Below, in pieces: positions 8,350-17,523 of a DNA stretch of 64,000 nucleotides. Position 1 is the first letter of the stretch, and each line of letters opens with the position of its first letter. Location of the stretch: positions 1 through 64,000 of the forward strand of contig NZ_JAWOCR010000011.1 in the NCBI RefSeq assembly GCF_046483665.1, read 5' to 3'. A program made the translations under genes and the position numbers. The notes under the pieces were generated by a model. The model worked only from the letters and a program-made list of their open reading frames with translations, was not told the origin of the DNA and made no database searches. This DNA is from Thiohalophilus sp046483665 (GTDB lineage Bacteria; Pseudomonadota; Gammaproteobacteria; UBA6429; Thiohalophilaceae).

Positions 8350-9426
8350 TCACAACACCGCGCGCGGATAGGATCCGAGTACTTTGACCATGCTGGCTGT
8401 CTCGTCCAGTTCCCGGATCGCCTGGCTGACGTTGCTATCGTCGATATGACCTTCGATATCAATGAAAAACGCGTAATTCCACATTCCCTGGCGTGAAGGA
8501 CGGGACTCGATGCGCGACATGGAGATATCGTGTCTGGCGAAGGGTTCCAGCATGTCATAAAGGGCGCCCGGGCGATTACGGGTATACACCAGCATCGAGG
8601 TTTTGTCTTTACCGCTGGGCGGGGTTACCCGTCGACCGACGACCAGAAAGCGGGTGGTGTTCTCCGGATGGTCCTCGATATTTTTCGCCAGATAGTCGAG
8701 TTCGTAAATGTCCGCCGCGCTTTCGCCGGCGATGGCTGCCGAAGCCGAATCGGCGCTGGCCAGACGCGCGGCCTCGGCATTGCTGCTGACATCGACCTGT
8801 TCCACGTCGGTCAGGTGCGAATCCAGCCATTTACGACACTGGGCCAGTGACTGGCGATGAGAATAGACCTTACGAATGTCACTAATGCCGGCACTCTTGC
8901 TCAACAGATGATGATGAATCCGCAGCTCTACCTCGCCGCAAATCGACAGGGACGAGGTCATGAATTCATCCAGGGTATGGTTGATGACGCCCTCGATCGA
9001 ATTTTCCACCGGCACCACCCCATAGGAAGCGGTACCGGACTCTACTTCGCGAAACACGTCGCCAATCGTGGCCAGTGGGAGAGTCTGTACCGAATGACCG
9101 AAGTGTTTGAGTGCTGCCGCCTGGGTAAAGGTCCCTTCCGGCCCCAGAAAAGCGATGTTCATAATCCGTTCCAGCGCCAGGCAGGCGGACATAATCTCGC
9201 GAAACAGCCGCGCCATCTCCTCATTACTCAGGGGACCCTGGTTACGCTGCATGACATTGCGCAGGACCTGAGCTTCACGTTCGGCACGATAAAAGACGTC
9301 ATCGCCATTGGCCTGCTTGGTGCGCGCCACCTCCTCGGCCAGACGCGCACGCTCGCTGATCAGCGACTGGATTTGTTCATCCAGCTGATCGATATGCTCA
9401 CGCAGTTTTTTCAGATCGTCACTCAA
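8350..9426 (-). CDS. pheA: Bifunctional chorismate mutase / prephenate dehydratase
   Basis: The P-protein converts chorismate to prephenate and then to phenylpyruvate. In 358 residues it has an AroQ-type chorismate mutase (about 1-90, with RNVMQRN and FREIMSACLALE), a prephenate dehydratase domain starting at IAFLGPEGTF (91-100) and ending near TTRFLVVGRR, and a C-terminal ACT domain (about 280-355) with the GALYDMLEPF and ESRP motifs that bind phenylalanine for feedback inhibition. It starts 15 nt after serA, so serA-pheA is probably one transcript. No leader peptide or attenuator is visible; regulation would be mainly allosteric. Confidence 0.97.
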   Translation of the reverse strand: MSDDLKKLREHIDQLDEQIQSLISERARLAEEVARTKQANGDDVFYRAEREAQVLRNVMQRNQGPLSNEEMARLFREIMSACLALERIMNIAFLGPEGTFTQAAALKHFGHSVQTLPLATIGDVFREVESGTASYGVVPVENSIEGVINHTLDEFMTSSLSICGEVELRIHHHLLSKSAGISDIRKVYSHRQSLAQCRKWLDSHLTDVEQVDVSSNAEAARLASADSASAAIAGESAADIYELDYLAKNIEDHPENTTRFLVVGRRVTPPSGKDKTSMLVYTRNRPGALYDMLEPFARHDISMSRIESRPSRQGMWNYAFFIDIEGHIDDSNVSQAIRELDETASMVKVLGSYPRAVL

Positions 9427-9441
9427 GTCAGTGATCCGTAT

Positions 9442-10608
9442 TCAATCAATGAAGCGGACTTTCAGTACACCATTAATGGCCGTAAGCTGTTCACGTGTGG
9501 TTTCATCCGCGCTGCCATCGATATCGATCAGATTATAGGCAAGGCTACCGCGTGACTTGTTAATCATATCCACGATATTCAGGTTCTGGGTGGCCAGGAC
9601 CCCTGTGATCTGACCGACCATATTTGGCTCATTGCGATTGACGATAGCGATGCGCTGGCCTTCGGTACGTTCCATATAGACTTCCGGGAAATTGACCGAA
9701 TTGCGGATATTACCGTGCTCGAGATAATCGCGCACCTGCTCGGCCACCATGATGGCACAGTTTTCTTCCGCCTCGACAGTGGAAGCACCCAGATGTGGCA
9801 ACGTTACAACCCGTTCATGATGTTTCAGCAGATTACTGGGAAAGTCACACACATAGGCATACACCTTGCCCGCCTTGATCGCTTCGCTGACGGCTTCATC
9901 ATCAATGATACCATTACGCGCGAAATTGAGAATCACGACATTGTCGCGCATCAATTTGAGTCGCTCGGCATTGATCATATTACGGGTTGCATCGACCAGC
10001 GGCACATGGAAGGTAATGAAATCCACCTTGGACACCAGTTCGTCCATACTGCCGGCCTTCTCCACATCGGAGGACAATTGCCAGGCGCCTTCGACGGTAA
10101 TGCCCGGGTCAAAGCCAACGACGCGCATGCCCAGTTGCAGGGCCATGTTGGCCACGTTACGGCCAATGGCGCCCAGACCGATGACACCCAGAGTACGTCC
10201 CGGCAACTCGAAACCGCCGAAGTTTTTCTTGCCGGCTTCCACCGCCTTGTTGATCTCGGCATCCGAGCCTTCAACGGAACGGGCAAAATCCCAGGCCGGA
10301 CCGATATTCCGACAGGCCATCAGCATGCCGGCCAGTACCAGCTCCTTGACTGCGTTGGCGTTGGCGCCCGGCGCATTGAATACGGCAATGCCCTGCTCGG
10401 ACATCTTGTCGACCGGGATATTGTTCACCCCGGCGCCGGCGCGGCCGATGGCCTTCAGGCTGGACGGCACTTCCATGTCGTGCATCTTCGCCGAACGCAC
10501 CAGAACGGCATCGGGATGGCCGATTTCGGAAGCAATTTCATACTGATCGCGCGGCAGTCGTTCCAGGCCGGCCAGCGAGATATTATTTAACGTCAGAACC
10601 TTGTACAT
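9442..10608 (-). CDS. serA: D-3-phosphoglycerate dehydrogenase
   Basis: The enzyme oxidises 3-phosphoglycerate with NAD as the first step of serine synthesis. The 388-residue protein has the D-2-hydroxyacid dehydrogenase fold: IGRAGAGVNNIPVD, the nucleotide motif GLGAIGR at 144-150 and PHLGASTVEAEEN in place of the usual HIGGST region. A C-terminal ACT domain (about 315-388, IAIVNRNEPNMVGQITGVL) probably mediates serine feedback. It lies between serC and pheA, whereas in the Pseudomonas order serC is followed directly by pheA. The two serine genes are thus adjacent, although a repeat-filled 170-bp gap separates them. Confidence 0.94.
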   Translation of the reverse strand: MYKVLTLNNISLAGLERLPRDQYEIASEIGHPDAVLVRSAKMHDMEVPSSLKAIGRAGAGVNNIPVDKMSEQGIAVFNAPGANANAVKELVLAGMLMACRNIGPAWDFARSVEGSDAEINKAVEAGKKNFGGFELPGRTLGVIGLGAIGRNVANMALQLGMRVVGFDPGITVEGAWQLSSDVEKAGSMDELVSKVDFITFHVPLVDATRNMINAERLKLMRDNVVILNFARNGIIDDEAVSEAIKAGKVYAYVCDFPSNLLKHHERVVTLPHLGASTVEAEENCAIMVAEQVRDYLEHGNIRNSVNFPEVYMERTEGQRIAIVNRNEPNMVGQITGVLATQNLNIVDMINKSRGSLAYNLIDIDGSADETTREQLTAINGVLKVRFID

Positions 10609-10639
10609 AATTATTCACTTTTATTGCTATCGTAAATTT

Positions 10640-10749
10640 ATCGCGGAGGACGCGGAGCCGCAGAGTCGCGGAGAACTTAATCAACTAAATTCAATATTTT
10701 GTTTCAATTGATTTTCTCTGCGCCTCCGCGGCTCCGCGACCTCTGCGTT
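10640..10749. repeat. Inverted-repeat element between serC and serA
   Basis: The left arm (10640-10676, CGCGGAGGACGCGGAGCC...) is closely complementary to the right arm (10712-10749, ...GGCTCCGCGACCTCTGCG) across a 35-bp AT-rich spacer. The arms consist of repeated CGCGGAG/CGCAGAG words and belong to the dispersed family also seen near 15.9, 19.2, 27.7, 50.6, 51.6 and 57.4 kb. No coding capacity is apparent. Confidence 0.9.
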
Positions 10750-10779
10750 ATTAATCAGCTAATTATCGATTAGCAATTA

Positions 10780-11862
10780 CTAGCCATTTCGTTTTTCGAA
10801 GTCGGCCATGAACTCGACCAGTGTGTCGACGCCGGCTTCGGGCATGGCGTTATAGATGCTGGCGCGCATGCCGCCGACGGAGCGATGGCCTTTGAGGGTG
10901 GTCAGACCCTGTTTGGCGGCCTCTTCGAGGAAGGTCTTGTCCAGATCGGGGTTGGCCAGGGTAAACGGCACGTTCATCCACGAGCGGCAATCGGGTTTGA
11001 CCGGGTTGGCGTAAAAGTCGGAGTTGTCGATTGTATTATAGAGCTTGTCCGCTTTGCGCTTGTTGATCTCGGCCATGCCCTGCAGACCGCCTTTGTCTTT
11101 CAGCCATTCGAACACCAGGCCGGCCAGATACCAGCCGTAGGTCGGCGGGGTATTGGCCATGGAATCGTTTTCGGCGTGTACCTGATAATCGAACATGGCC
11201 GGGGTCCTGTCGAGCGTTTCGCCGATCAGGTCCTTGCGCACGATCACGACCGTCAGTCCGGCCGGGCCGATATTTTTCTGCGCACCGGCGTAGATCACAC
11301 CGTATTTCGACACATCGATGGGGCGCGACAAAATCGTCGAGGACATATCCGCCACCAGCGGTACATCACCGGTATCGGGAATGTAGTTGAACTCGACCCC
11401 GCCAATGGTTTCATTCGGTGTGTAATGCACATAGGCCGCATCACCACTGAGTTGCAATTCAGATTGCGCGGGAGCACTACTGAAACCATCGGCTTCGCTG
11501 GATGCCGCCAGATTGACATCGCAGAATTTTTTCGCCTCGGCAATCGCCTTTTTCGACCAGGCACCGGTATTGATGTAATCAGCCTTGCTTTTATCGCGCA
11601 GCAGGTTCATTGGCACCATGGCGAACTGGCTGCTGGCGCCGCCCTGTAAAAACAGAATTTCGTAACTCCCCGGAATTGCCATCAGCTCGCGCAGATCATT
11701 TGTCGCTTTCTCGGCAATGGACATAAATTCCTTGCCGCGATGGCTCATCTCCATCACCGACATACCGGTCCCGTGCCAATCGAGCATTTCCTCGCGAGCG
11801 CGCTCCAGAACTTCCTGGGGCAGCATCGCCGGACCGGCGCTGAAATTAAATACACGACTCAT
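10780..11862 (-). CDS. serC: Phosphoserine aminotransferase
   Basis: The PLP enzyme converts 3-phosphohydroxypyruvate and glutamate to phosphoserine, and in many bacteria also acts in pyridoxal phosphate synthesis. The 360-residue protein starts with FSAGPAMLPQEVLE, has MSHRGKEF near 40, and the PLP lysine K196 in YAGAQKNIGPAG. Length and motifs match the gammaproteobacterial SerC family. It follows gyrA with a gap of about 110 nt and shares the strand with serA and pheA; gyrA-serC-pheA is the order known from Pseudomonas. Confidence 0.97.
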   Translation of the reverse strand: MSRVFNFSAGPAMLPQEVLERAREEMLDWHGTGMSVMEMSHRGKEFMSIAEKATNDLRELMAIPGSYEILFLQGGASSQFAMVPMNLLRDKSKADYINTGAWSKKAIAEAKKFCDVNLAASSEADGFSSAPAQSELQLSGDAAYVHYTPNETIGGVEFNYIPDTGDVPLVADMSSTILSRPIDVSKYGVIYAGAQKNIGPAGLTVVIVRKDLIGETLDRTPAMFDYQVHAENDSMANTPPTYGWYLAGLVFEWLKDKGGLQGMAEINKRKADKLYNTIDNSDFYANPVKPDCRSWMNVPFTLANPDLDKTFLEEAAKQGLTTLKGHRSVGGMRASIYNAMPEAGVDTLVEFMADFEKRNG

Positions 11863-11935
11863 ACAAACTCCTAATATTTGATTGCCTGGAAACGTTTTAC
11901 CTGTATTTCGCGGTTTTCATATTCTGTTCAACAAG

Positions 11936-12008
11936 GGCCGAGGGACGAGTAACGAGTTACGAGGCGAAAATAATTATTCCTCGTCACTCGTCACTTGTTC
12001 CTCGTCAC
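11936..12008. repeat. GACGAGT-type heptamer inverted repeat reaching into gyrA
   Basis: A left arm of GACGAGT/AACGAGT words (11936-11964) faces a right arm of complementary CTCGTCA words (11979-12008). The right arm lies inside the gyrA reading frame, whose stop codon is at 11974-11976, so it encodes the last residues of gyrase A (SDEEQVTSDEE). The same words recur at 17.5-17.8, 27.5, 55.4-55.6 and 56.0 kb. Confidence 0.85.
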
Positions 12009-14529
12009 TGATTTTGGCGATGCGTTCGATGCCGGAGAGTTTTTCGCCTTCGCCGAGGCTGATCAGTTTGACGCCCTGGGTATTGCGACCCATGATGGAG
12101 ACTTCGTCGACTTTGGTACGCACCAGCGTACCGCGGCTGGTGATGAGCATCATCTCATCCTCTTCACCTACCAGTTCAGCACCGATCACTGCGCCGTTAC
12201 GCTCCGAGGTCTGGATCGACTTGACGCCCTGGCCGCCGCGACCGTGTCGGGGATAGTCATCCACGCCGGTGCGCTTGCCATAGCCATTTTCCGTGGCGGT
12301 GAGGATATGGCCGTCAGTGGCGATGATCAGCGAGATGACATGCTGATCGGATTGCAGCTTCATGCCGCGCACGCCGACCGAGCTACGGCCCATGGCACGC
12401 ACATCCTGTTCGTTGAAGCGAATGGCCTTGCCGGCGTTGTTGAATAGCAATACATCCTGATCCCCCCCGGTCAGTTCCACACCGATCAGATGATCGTTCT
12501 CACGCAGTTCAATGGCGATAATCCCCGAGGCACGCGGGCGGGAGAAATCGGTCAGCGGGGTTTTCTTGACCGTGCCATTGCTGGTAGCAAAGAAAATAAA
12601 CTGGTCTTTTGCGTATTCGCGAATCGGCAGGATGGCGTTGATTCGCTCGCCCTCTTCCATCGGCAACAGGTTGACGATCGGGCGTCCGCGCGCGGTACGT
12701 CCGGCCTGCGGCAGTTCGTAGACTTTCAGCCAGTAGACCTTGCCGCGGCTGGAGAAACAAAGAATGGTGTCGTGGGTGCTGGCCACGAACAATTTGTCGA
12801 TAAAGTCTTCATCCTTGACCGAGGTTGCCGCCTTGCCTTTGCCGCCACGGCGTTGTGAGGTGTAGGCCGTGATCGGTTGTGCCTTGGCATAACCTTCGTG
12901 CGACAGGGTCACCACCACATCTTCTTCAGTGATCAGATCCTCTATGGTGAGATCTTCCTGGCTGGCGATGATCTCGGTACGCCGTTCATCACCGTATTGA
13001 TCGCGCATTTCCGTCAGCTCATCACGAATCACCTGCATCAGGCGTTCGGAGCTGGCCAGGATCGCCAGTAACTCCTCGATCTGCTTGAGCAACTCTTCAT
13101 ATTCATTGAGGATCTTGTCCTGTTCCAGACCGGTCAGGCGGTGCAGGCGCATCTCCAGGATCGCCTGGGCCTGGGCATCGGACAACCGGTAACGACCGTC
13201 GACCAGGCCGAATTCGGGCGCCAGCCCTTCCGGCCGGGAAGCCGCGGCACCGGTACGTTCCAGCATCTGGTTGACCACGCCCGGTTCCCACAGGGTCGAC
13301 ATCAACTGTTCCTTGGCTTCGGCCGGATTTTTGGCCGCCTTGATCAGGGCAATGATCTGATCGATGTTGGCCAGAGCGATCGCCAGGCCTTCGCGCACGT
13401 GCGCTTTCTCGCGCGCCTTGCGCAGATCGAAAACAGTACGGCGGGTCACCACCTCGCGACGATGACGAATAAATGCCGCCAGAATCTGGTGCAGGTTGAG
13501 CAGTTGCGGTTGCCCTTCCACCAGCGCCACCATGTTAATGCCGAACACGGTCTGCATCTGGGTGTGCTGATAGAGATTGTTGAGCATCACCTCGACGACT
13601 TCGTTGCGGCGCAGTTCGATCACCACGCGCATGCCTTCCTTGTCCGACTCGTCGCGCAGCTCGCTGATGCCCTCGATTTTCTTTTCCTTGACCAGTTCGG
13701 CGATGCGCTCCAGCAGGCGCGCCTTGTTGACCTGATAGGGCAGTTCAGTCACCACGATACGCTCACGGCCGTTGGCCATTTCTTCCACGTGGGTCCGGGC
13801 CCGCACATAAATACGGCCACGTCCGGTGGCATAGGCCTCGGCAATGCCCCGCGCGCCGTTGATAATGCCGGCGGTGGGGAAATCCGGACCCGGAATATAT
13901 CCCATCAGTTCCTGGATGGTGATATCGGGCTTGTCGATCATCGCCAGGGTGGCATTGATCACTTCGATCAGATTGTGTGGCGGAATGTTGGTCGCCATCC
14001 CCACGGCGATCCCGGCCGAGCCGTTGACCAGCAGGTTGGGTATGCGGGCCGGCAGGATCTCCGGCTCATATTCAGTTTCATCGTAATTGAGCGTGTAATC
14101 GACAGTCTCTTTTTCGATATCGGCCAGCAGTTCATGGGCGATTTTGGCCATGCGCACTTCGGTGTAACGCATGGCCGCCGGAGCGTCGCCATCCACCGAA
14201 CCGAAATTGCCCTGGCCGTCGACCAGCATGTAACGCAACGAGAAGGGCTGGGCCATGCGCACGATGGTGTCATACACCGCGCTGTCGCCATGGGGGTGGT
14301 ATTTACCGATGACGTCACCGACCACGCGGGCCGATTTTTTATAGGGTTTGTTCCAGTCATTGCCCAGTTCGCGCATCGCGTACAGGACACGGCGGTGAAC
14401 CGGCTTGAGGCCGTCCCGCACGTCGGGCAGGGCGCGCCCGACAATCACACTCATGGCATAGTCCAGGTAGGACTGCTTCATCTCCTCCTCGATGTTAATC
14501 GGGAGGACTTCCTTGGCAAATTCGCTCAT
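11974..14529 (-). CDS. gyrA: DNA gyrase subunit A
   Basis: The breakage-reunion subunit of gyrase, 851 residues, introduces negative supercoils together with GyrB. The catalytic tyrosine is Y122 in AAMRYTEVRM, in exactly the E. coli numbering. The quinolone-resistance region reads GDSAVYD with S83 and D87 unchanged, the susceptible-type state at these two positions. The C-terminal beta-pinwheel is present, including the GyrA-box-like QRRGGKGK. The last eleven residues, SDEEQVTSDEE, come from an intergenic heptamer repeat. GyrA is followed by serC on the same strand. Confidence 0.98.
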   Translation of the reverse strand: MSEFAKEVLPINIEEEMKQSYLDYAMSVIVGRALPDVRDGLKPVHRRVLYAMRELGNDWNKPYKKSARVVGDVIGKYHPHGDSAVYDTIVRMAQPFSLRYMLVDGQGNFGSVDGDAPAAMRYTEVRMAKIAHELLADIEKETVDYTLNYDETEYEPEILPARIPNLLVNGSAGIAVGMATNIPPHNLIEVINATLAMIDKPDITIQELMGYIPGPDFPTAGIINGARGIAEAYATGRGRIYVRARTHVEEMANGRERIVVTELPYQVNKARLLERIAELVKEKKIEGISELRDESDKEGMRVVIELRRNEVVEVMLNNLYQHTQMQTVFGINMVALVEGQPQLLNLHQILAAFIRHRREVVTRRTVFDLRKAREKAHVREGLAIALANIDQIIALIKAAKNPAEAKEQLMSTLWEPGVVNQMLERTGAAASRPEGLAPEFGLVDGRYRLSDAQAQAILEMRLHRLTGLEQDKILNEYEELLKQIEELLAILASSERLMQVIRDELTEMRDQYGDERRTEIIASQEDLTIEDLITEEDVVVTLSHEGYAKAQPITAYTSQRRGGKGKAATSVKDEDFIDKLFVASTHDTILCFSSRGKVYWLKVYELPQAGRTARGRPIVNLLPMEEGERINAILPIREYAKDQFIFFATSNGTVKKTPLTDFSRPRASGIIAIELRENDHLIGVELTGGDQDVLLFNNAGKAIRFNEQDVRAMGRSSVGVRGMKLQSDQHVISLIIATDGHILTATENGYGKRTGVDDYPRHGRGGQGVKSIQTSERNGAVIGAELVGEEDEMMLITSRGTLVRTKVDEVSIMGRNTQGVKLISLGEGEKLSGIERIAKISDEEQVTSDEE

Positions 14530-14588
14530 GCGTCGGCTTCAGTCAGGTTAGTGTGGCTCGTTAATTCTTGAGACGATTTTAGACGGCC

Positions 14589-14594
14589 ACTATA
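14589..14594 (-). promoter_or_regulatory. Possible -10 box for gyrA
   Basis: On the minus strand the sequence TATAGT occurs about 60 nt upstream of the gyrA start. No convincing -35 box is seen 16-18 nt further upstream, so this is a weak call. The rest of the gap 14530-14711 shows nothing recognisable. Confidence 0.3.
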
Positions 14595-14711
14595 CCATAG
14601 CGGGGCTACCTACTGCATCTTTGGAAAAAGGCGTGAGAAACCCGTTGCGGGCGTATCGTGCAGAGCCATGGGGTTTTGAAAACCGTTTTGATGCTCGTCC
14701 AGAGCAGAAAA

Positions 14712-15761
14712 TCAGCGCGGCTCGCCCATGTGCTGCGCCATTTTCCCGGCGTCGGGCTGTTCGATAATCCCGCGCTCGGTGACGATGGCATCCACCAGCT
14801 CCGCCGGGGTGACATCAAAGACCGGATTCCAGGCCCCGGCCCCGTCAGCCGCTACCCGCTGACCGCCGCAGCTCAGCAATTCATGGGGGTCACGCTGTTC
14901 AATCGGAATCGCCCCGCCCTCGCCGATCGCCATATCAATCGTGGAAGTCGGTGCGGCCACCATGAATTTGACGCCGTGCCGGCGTGCCAGCACCGCCAGC
15001 GAATAGGTGCCAATCTTGTTGGCCACGTCACCGTTGGCCACGATCCGATCGGAGCCGACAATCACCCACTGCACCTTGCCCTGGCGCATCAGCCAGGCAG
15101 CGGCACCCTCGGCCACCAGTGTTACCGGAATCTGATCCTGCAGCAGCTCCCAGGCTGTCAGGCGTGCCCCCTGCAGCCAGGGCCGGGTCTCGTCGGCATA
15201 GACCGTGTCCAGTTTGCCCCCGCTACAGGCGCTGCGAATCACCCCCAGCGCCGTGCCGTGGCCGCCGGTTGCCAGCGCCCCGGCATTGCAGTGGGTCAGC
15301 ACGCTGCTGCCCGGCGCGATCAGCGAGGCCCCGAGCTCACCCATTTTCAGATTGGCGGCAATGTCTTCTTCATGGAGGGTCCGGGCCTCCTCCAGCAAGA
15401 CCGGAAAAGGATCCCCGTGTATCTCATCCAGCCGACGACGCAACCTTTCGATCGCCCAGTAGAGGTTGATGGCAGTCGGTCGGGCCCCGGCCAGCTGCTG
15501 TAAATCGGCTTCGAGGTTATGTCGCCAGTTTGCCGCCGATTCGGCATAACGTTGCCGCGCCCCCAGCGCCACGCCATAGGCCGCGGTAATCCCGATAGCC
15601 GGTGCGCCGCGCACCACCATATCCCGGATCGCCTGCGCTACCTCGACCACACTACGGCAGTACATATACTGGTGTTGCCCCGGCAGCAGTCGCTGATCCA
15701 GCAGGCAAACCGCCTCGTCATCCCACATCACCGGCTTGAAGGTGTCGTATTGATCCAGCAT
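14712..15761 (-). CDS. mtnA: S-methyl-5-thioribose-1-phosphate isomerase
   Basis: The enzyme isomerises methylthioribose-1-phosphate to methylthioribulose-1-phosphate in methionine salvage. The 349-residue protein has RGAPAIG at 51-57, the catalytic cysteine C158 in THCNAGALATGGHGTALG and the catalytic aspartate D238 in VGSDRIVANGDVANKIGT. It is related to eIF2B-alpha subunits, but both catalytic residues are kept, supporting the isomerase. It is divergent from the deaminase gene at 16198, with which it shares the salvage pathway, as in Pseudomonas. Confidence 0.95.
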   Translation of the reverse strand: MLDQYDTFKPVMWDDEAVCLLDQRLLPGQHQYMYCRSVVEVAQAIRDMVVRGAPAIGITAAYGVALGARQRYAESAANWRHNLEADLQQLAGARPTAINLYWAIERLRRRLDEIHGDPFPVLLEEARTLHEEDIAANLKMGELGASLIAPGSSVLTHCNAGALATGGHGTALGVIRSACSGGKLDTVYADETRPWLQGARLTAWELLQDQIPVTLVAEGAAAWLMRQGKVQWVIVGSDRIVANGDVANKIGTYSLAVLARRHGVKFMVAAPTSTIDMAIGEGGAIPIEQRDPHELLSCGGQRVAADGAGAWNPVFDVTPAELVDAIVTERGIIEQPDAGKMAQHMGEPR

Positions 15762-15876
15762 AAAAAATTCAGGATTGTTTCGGGGAACCTATTGTAATCC
15801 GTCAAGCTACTTGAAGATATGGCAAAATTTTTCAGGGATAGACAAAGCTCGACATTAATCCTTTTTACCCTGTCTG

Positions 15877-16160
15877 TTCTCTCGTGGAGCCGCAAAGACG
15901 CCAAGAAATAAATAACCCCATTGTAAACTCTGCGTCTCTGCGTCTCTGCGTCTCTGCGAGAGATTATTTTTTTCAGTGAGCACGACGTGTGGAACACATC
16001 CTGCCCCACTGTTCTCTCGCCGAGCCGCAAAGACGCCAAGAAATAAATAAACCCATAGTTACCTCTGCGTCTCCGCGTCTCTGCGAGAGATTATTTTCAG
16101 ATGCTTAGAAGGGGCCACCCTACCCGGCTCAGCTTGTTCTCTCGCCAAGCCGCAAAAAAC
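15877..16160. repeat. Tandem pair of inverted-repeat elements between mtnA and the deaminase gene
   Basis: Two consecutive elements have left arms TCTCTCG-nnn-GCCGCAAAGACGCCAAG (15877 and 16013) and right arms made of CTCTGCGT repeats ending GCGAGAGA (15929-15963 and 16063-16090). A third left arm with no partner follows at 16137-16160. The repeat period is about 130 bp. The gap 15762-16197 has no gene. Confidence 0.9.
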
Positions 16161-16197
16161 TTGCAGCGGTGAATCCAATCCCTGTATCTTTCCCGGC

Positions 16198-17514
16198 ATG
16201 AAGATTGACACACTGTTATCCGCGCGCTGGATTTTGCCTGTTGAACCAGAGGGTGTGGTATTCGAGCAGCATGCCATTGCGATCCATAATGGACGCATCG
16301 AGGCTGTCCTTCCCAGGGAAGAAGCCGAACAACGCTATCAGGCGGATCATGTCGAGCACTTCGAACAACATGTTCTGATGCCCGGATTGATCAACCTGCA
16401 CGGTCATGCCGCCATGACTTTGATGCGCGGGCTGGCCGACGATCTGCCCTTGATGGAATGGCTGCAACAACATATCTGGCCGGCGGAACAACAATGGGTG
16501 GGCAAGGAGTTCGTCTACGACGGCAGTCTGCACGCCTGCGCCGAGATGCTGCGCGGTGGCACCACCTGTTTCAATGATATGTATTTTTTCCCCGAGGAGA
16601 CCGTGCGTGCGGTGGACCAGGCCGGCATGCGCGCCTGCGTCGGGCTGATTATGATTGACTTTCCCACGCCCTGGGCACAGACCCCGGAAGAATATCTGAG
16701 CAAGGGTATCGCCCTGCACGATCAATTACGCGGCAACAGTCTGATCCGTACCGCCTTTGCCCCGCACGCGCCCTATACTGTCTCCGACGAACCGCTGCAA
16801 CGGATTGCCACTTATGCCGAAGAACTGGACATTCCGGTGCATATGCATGTGCATGAAACCGCCCATGAGGTCGGGGAGAGTCATCAACAAAGTGGCAAGC
16901 GGCCGCTGCAGCGGCTGGACGAACTGGGCTTGCTCAATCCGCATTTGCTGGCCGTGCATATGACCCGGTTAAATCAGGAAGAAATACTGCGCCTGGCCGA
17001 GGCCGGGGTACATGTGGTGCATTGTCCCGAATCGAACCTGAAATTGGCCAGCGGCTTCTGTCCGGTGCATGAACTGTCCCGGGCCGGCGTGAATCTGTGC
17101 CTCGGTACCGATGGCGCCGCCAGCAATAATGATCTCGATATGTTCAGCGAAATGCGCACGACCGCCCTGCTGGGCAAGGCGGTGGCCGGTGACGCCAGCG
17201 CCCTGCCCGCCGAGGACGTGCTGCGCATGGCGACCATCAACGGCGCCCGGGCGCTGGGACTGGAACAGGAAATCGGCTCGCTGGAAGCCGGCAAGTCCGC
17301 CGATATCATTGCCGTCGACCTTGGCACCCTGGAAAGCCAGCCGGTCTATCATCCGGTATCGCAACTGGTCTATACCGCCGGGCGCGAACAGGTCACCGAC
17401 GTCTGGGTCGCCGGACGCCAGCTGCTCAAAGAACGCGAGCTGACGACCATCGACCCGAATGCCGTATTGGAGCGGGCCGCCGATTGGCAGCAGCGTCTCG
17501 TCCCTCTGGACTAA
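16198..17514 (+). CDS. mtaD: 5-methylthioadenosine / S-adenosylhomocysteine deaminase
   Basis: This amidohydrolase of the TRZ/ATZ group probably deaminates methylthioadenosine to methylthioinosine, which a phosphorylase elsewhere would split to feed MtnA. The 438-residue protein has the metal ligands H68 and H70 in INLHGHAAMT, a histidine-rich substrate strand HMHVHE (215-220) and the metal aspartate D305 in LGTDGAASNNDLDM. The location next to mtnA and ubiG is the same as in Pseudomonas aeruginosa, where the orthologue is a methylthioadenosine deaminase. Substrate choice among MTA, SAH and adenosine is inferred from context. The ribosome site is weak. Confidence 0.9.
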   Translation: MKIDTLLSARWILPVEPEGVVFEQHAIAIHNGRIEAVLPREEAEQRYQADHVEHFEQHVLMPGLINLHGHAAMTLMRGLADDLPLMEWLQQHIWPAEQQWVGKEFVYDGSLHACAEMLRGGTTCFNDMYFFPEETVRAVDQAGMRACVGLIMIDFPTPWAQTPEEYLSKGIALHDQLRGNSLIRTAFAPHAPYTVSDEPLQRIATYAEELDIPVHMHVHETAHEVGESHQQSGKRPLQRLDELGLLNPHLLAVHMTRLNQEEILRLAEAGVHVVHCPESNLKLASGFCPVHELSRAGVNLCLGTDGAASNNDLDMFSEMRTTALLGKAVAGDASALPAEDVLRMATINGARALGLEQEIGSLEAGKSADIIAVDLGTLESQPVYHPVSQLVYTAGREQVTDVWVAGRQLLKERELTTIDPNAVLERAADWQQRLVPLD

Positions 17515-17523
17515 CAAAAAAGT

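Noticed and set aside
10640..10749. Intrinsic terminator for serC
   Set aside because: The arms are too long and too far apart for a terminator, and there is no T-run; it fits the repeat family better.
13141..14571. Plus-strand open frame of 476 codons opposite gyrA
   Set aside because: Histidine-rich translation typical of an antisense frame; gyrA on the other strand is unambiguous.
15762..16197. SAM riboswitch or other leader for the methionine-salvage genes
   Set aside because: The gap is filled with inverted-repeat elements and I see no SAM aptamer pattern.
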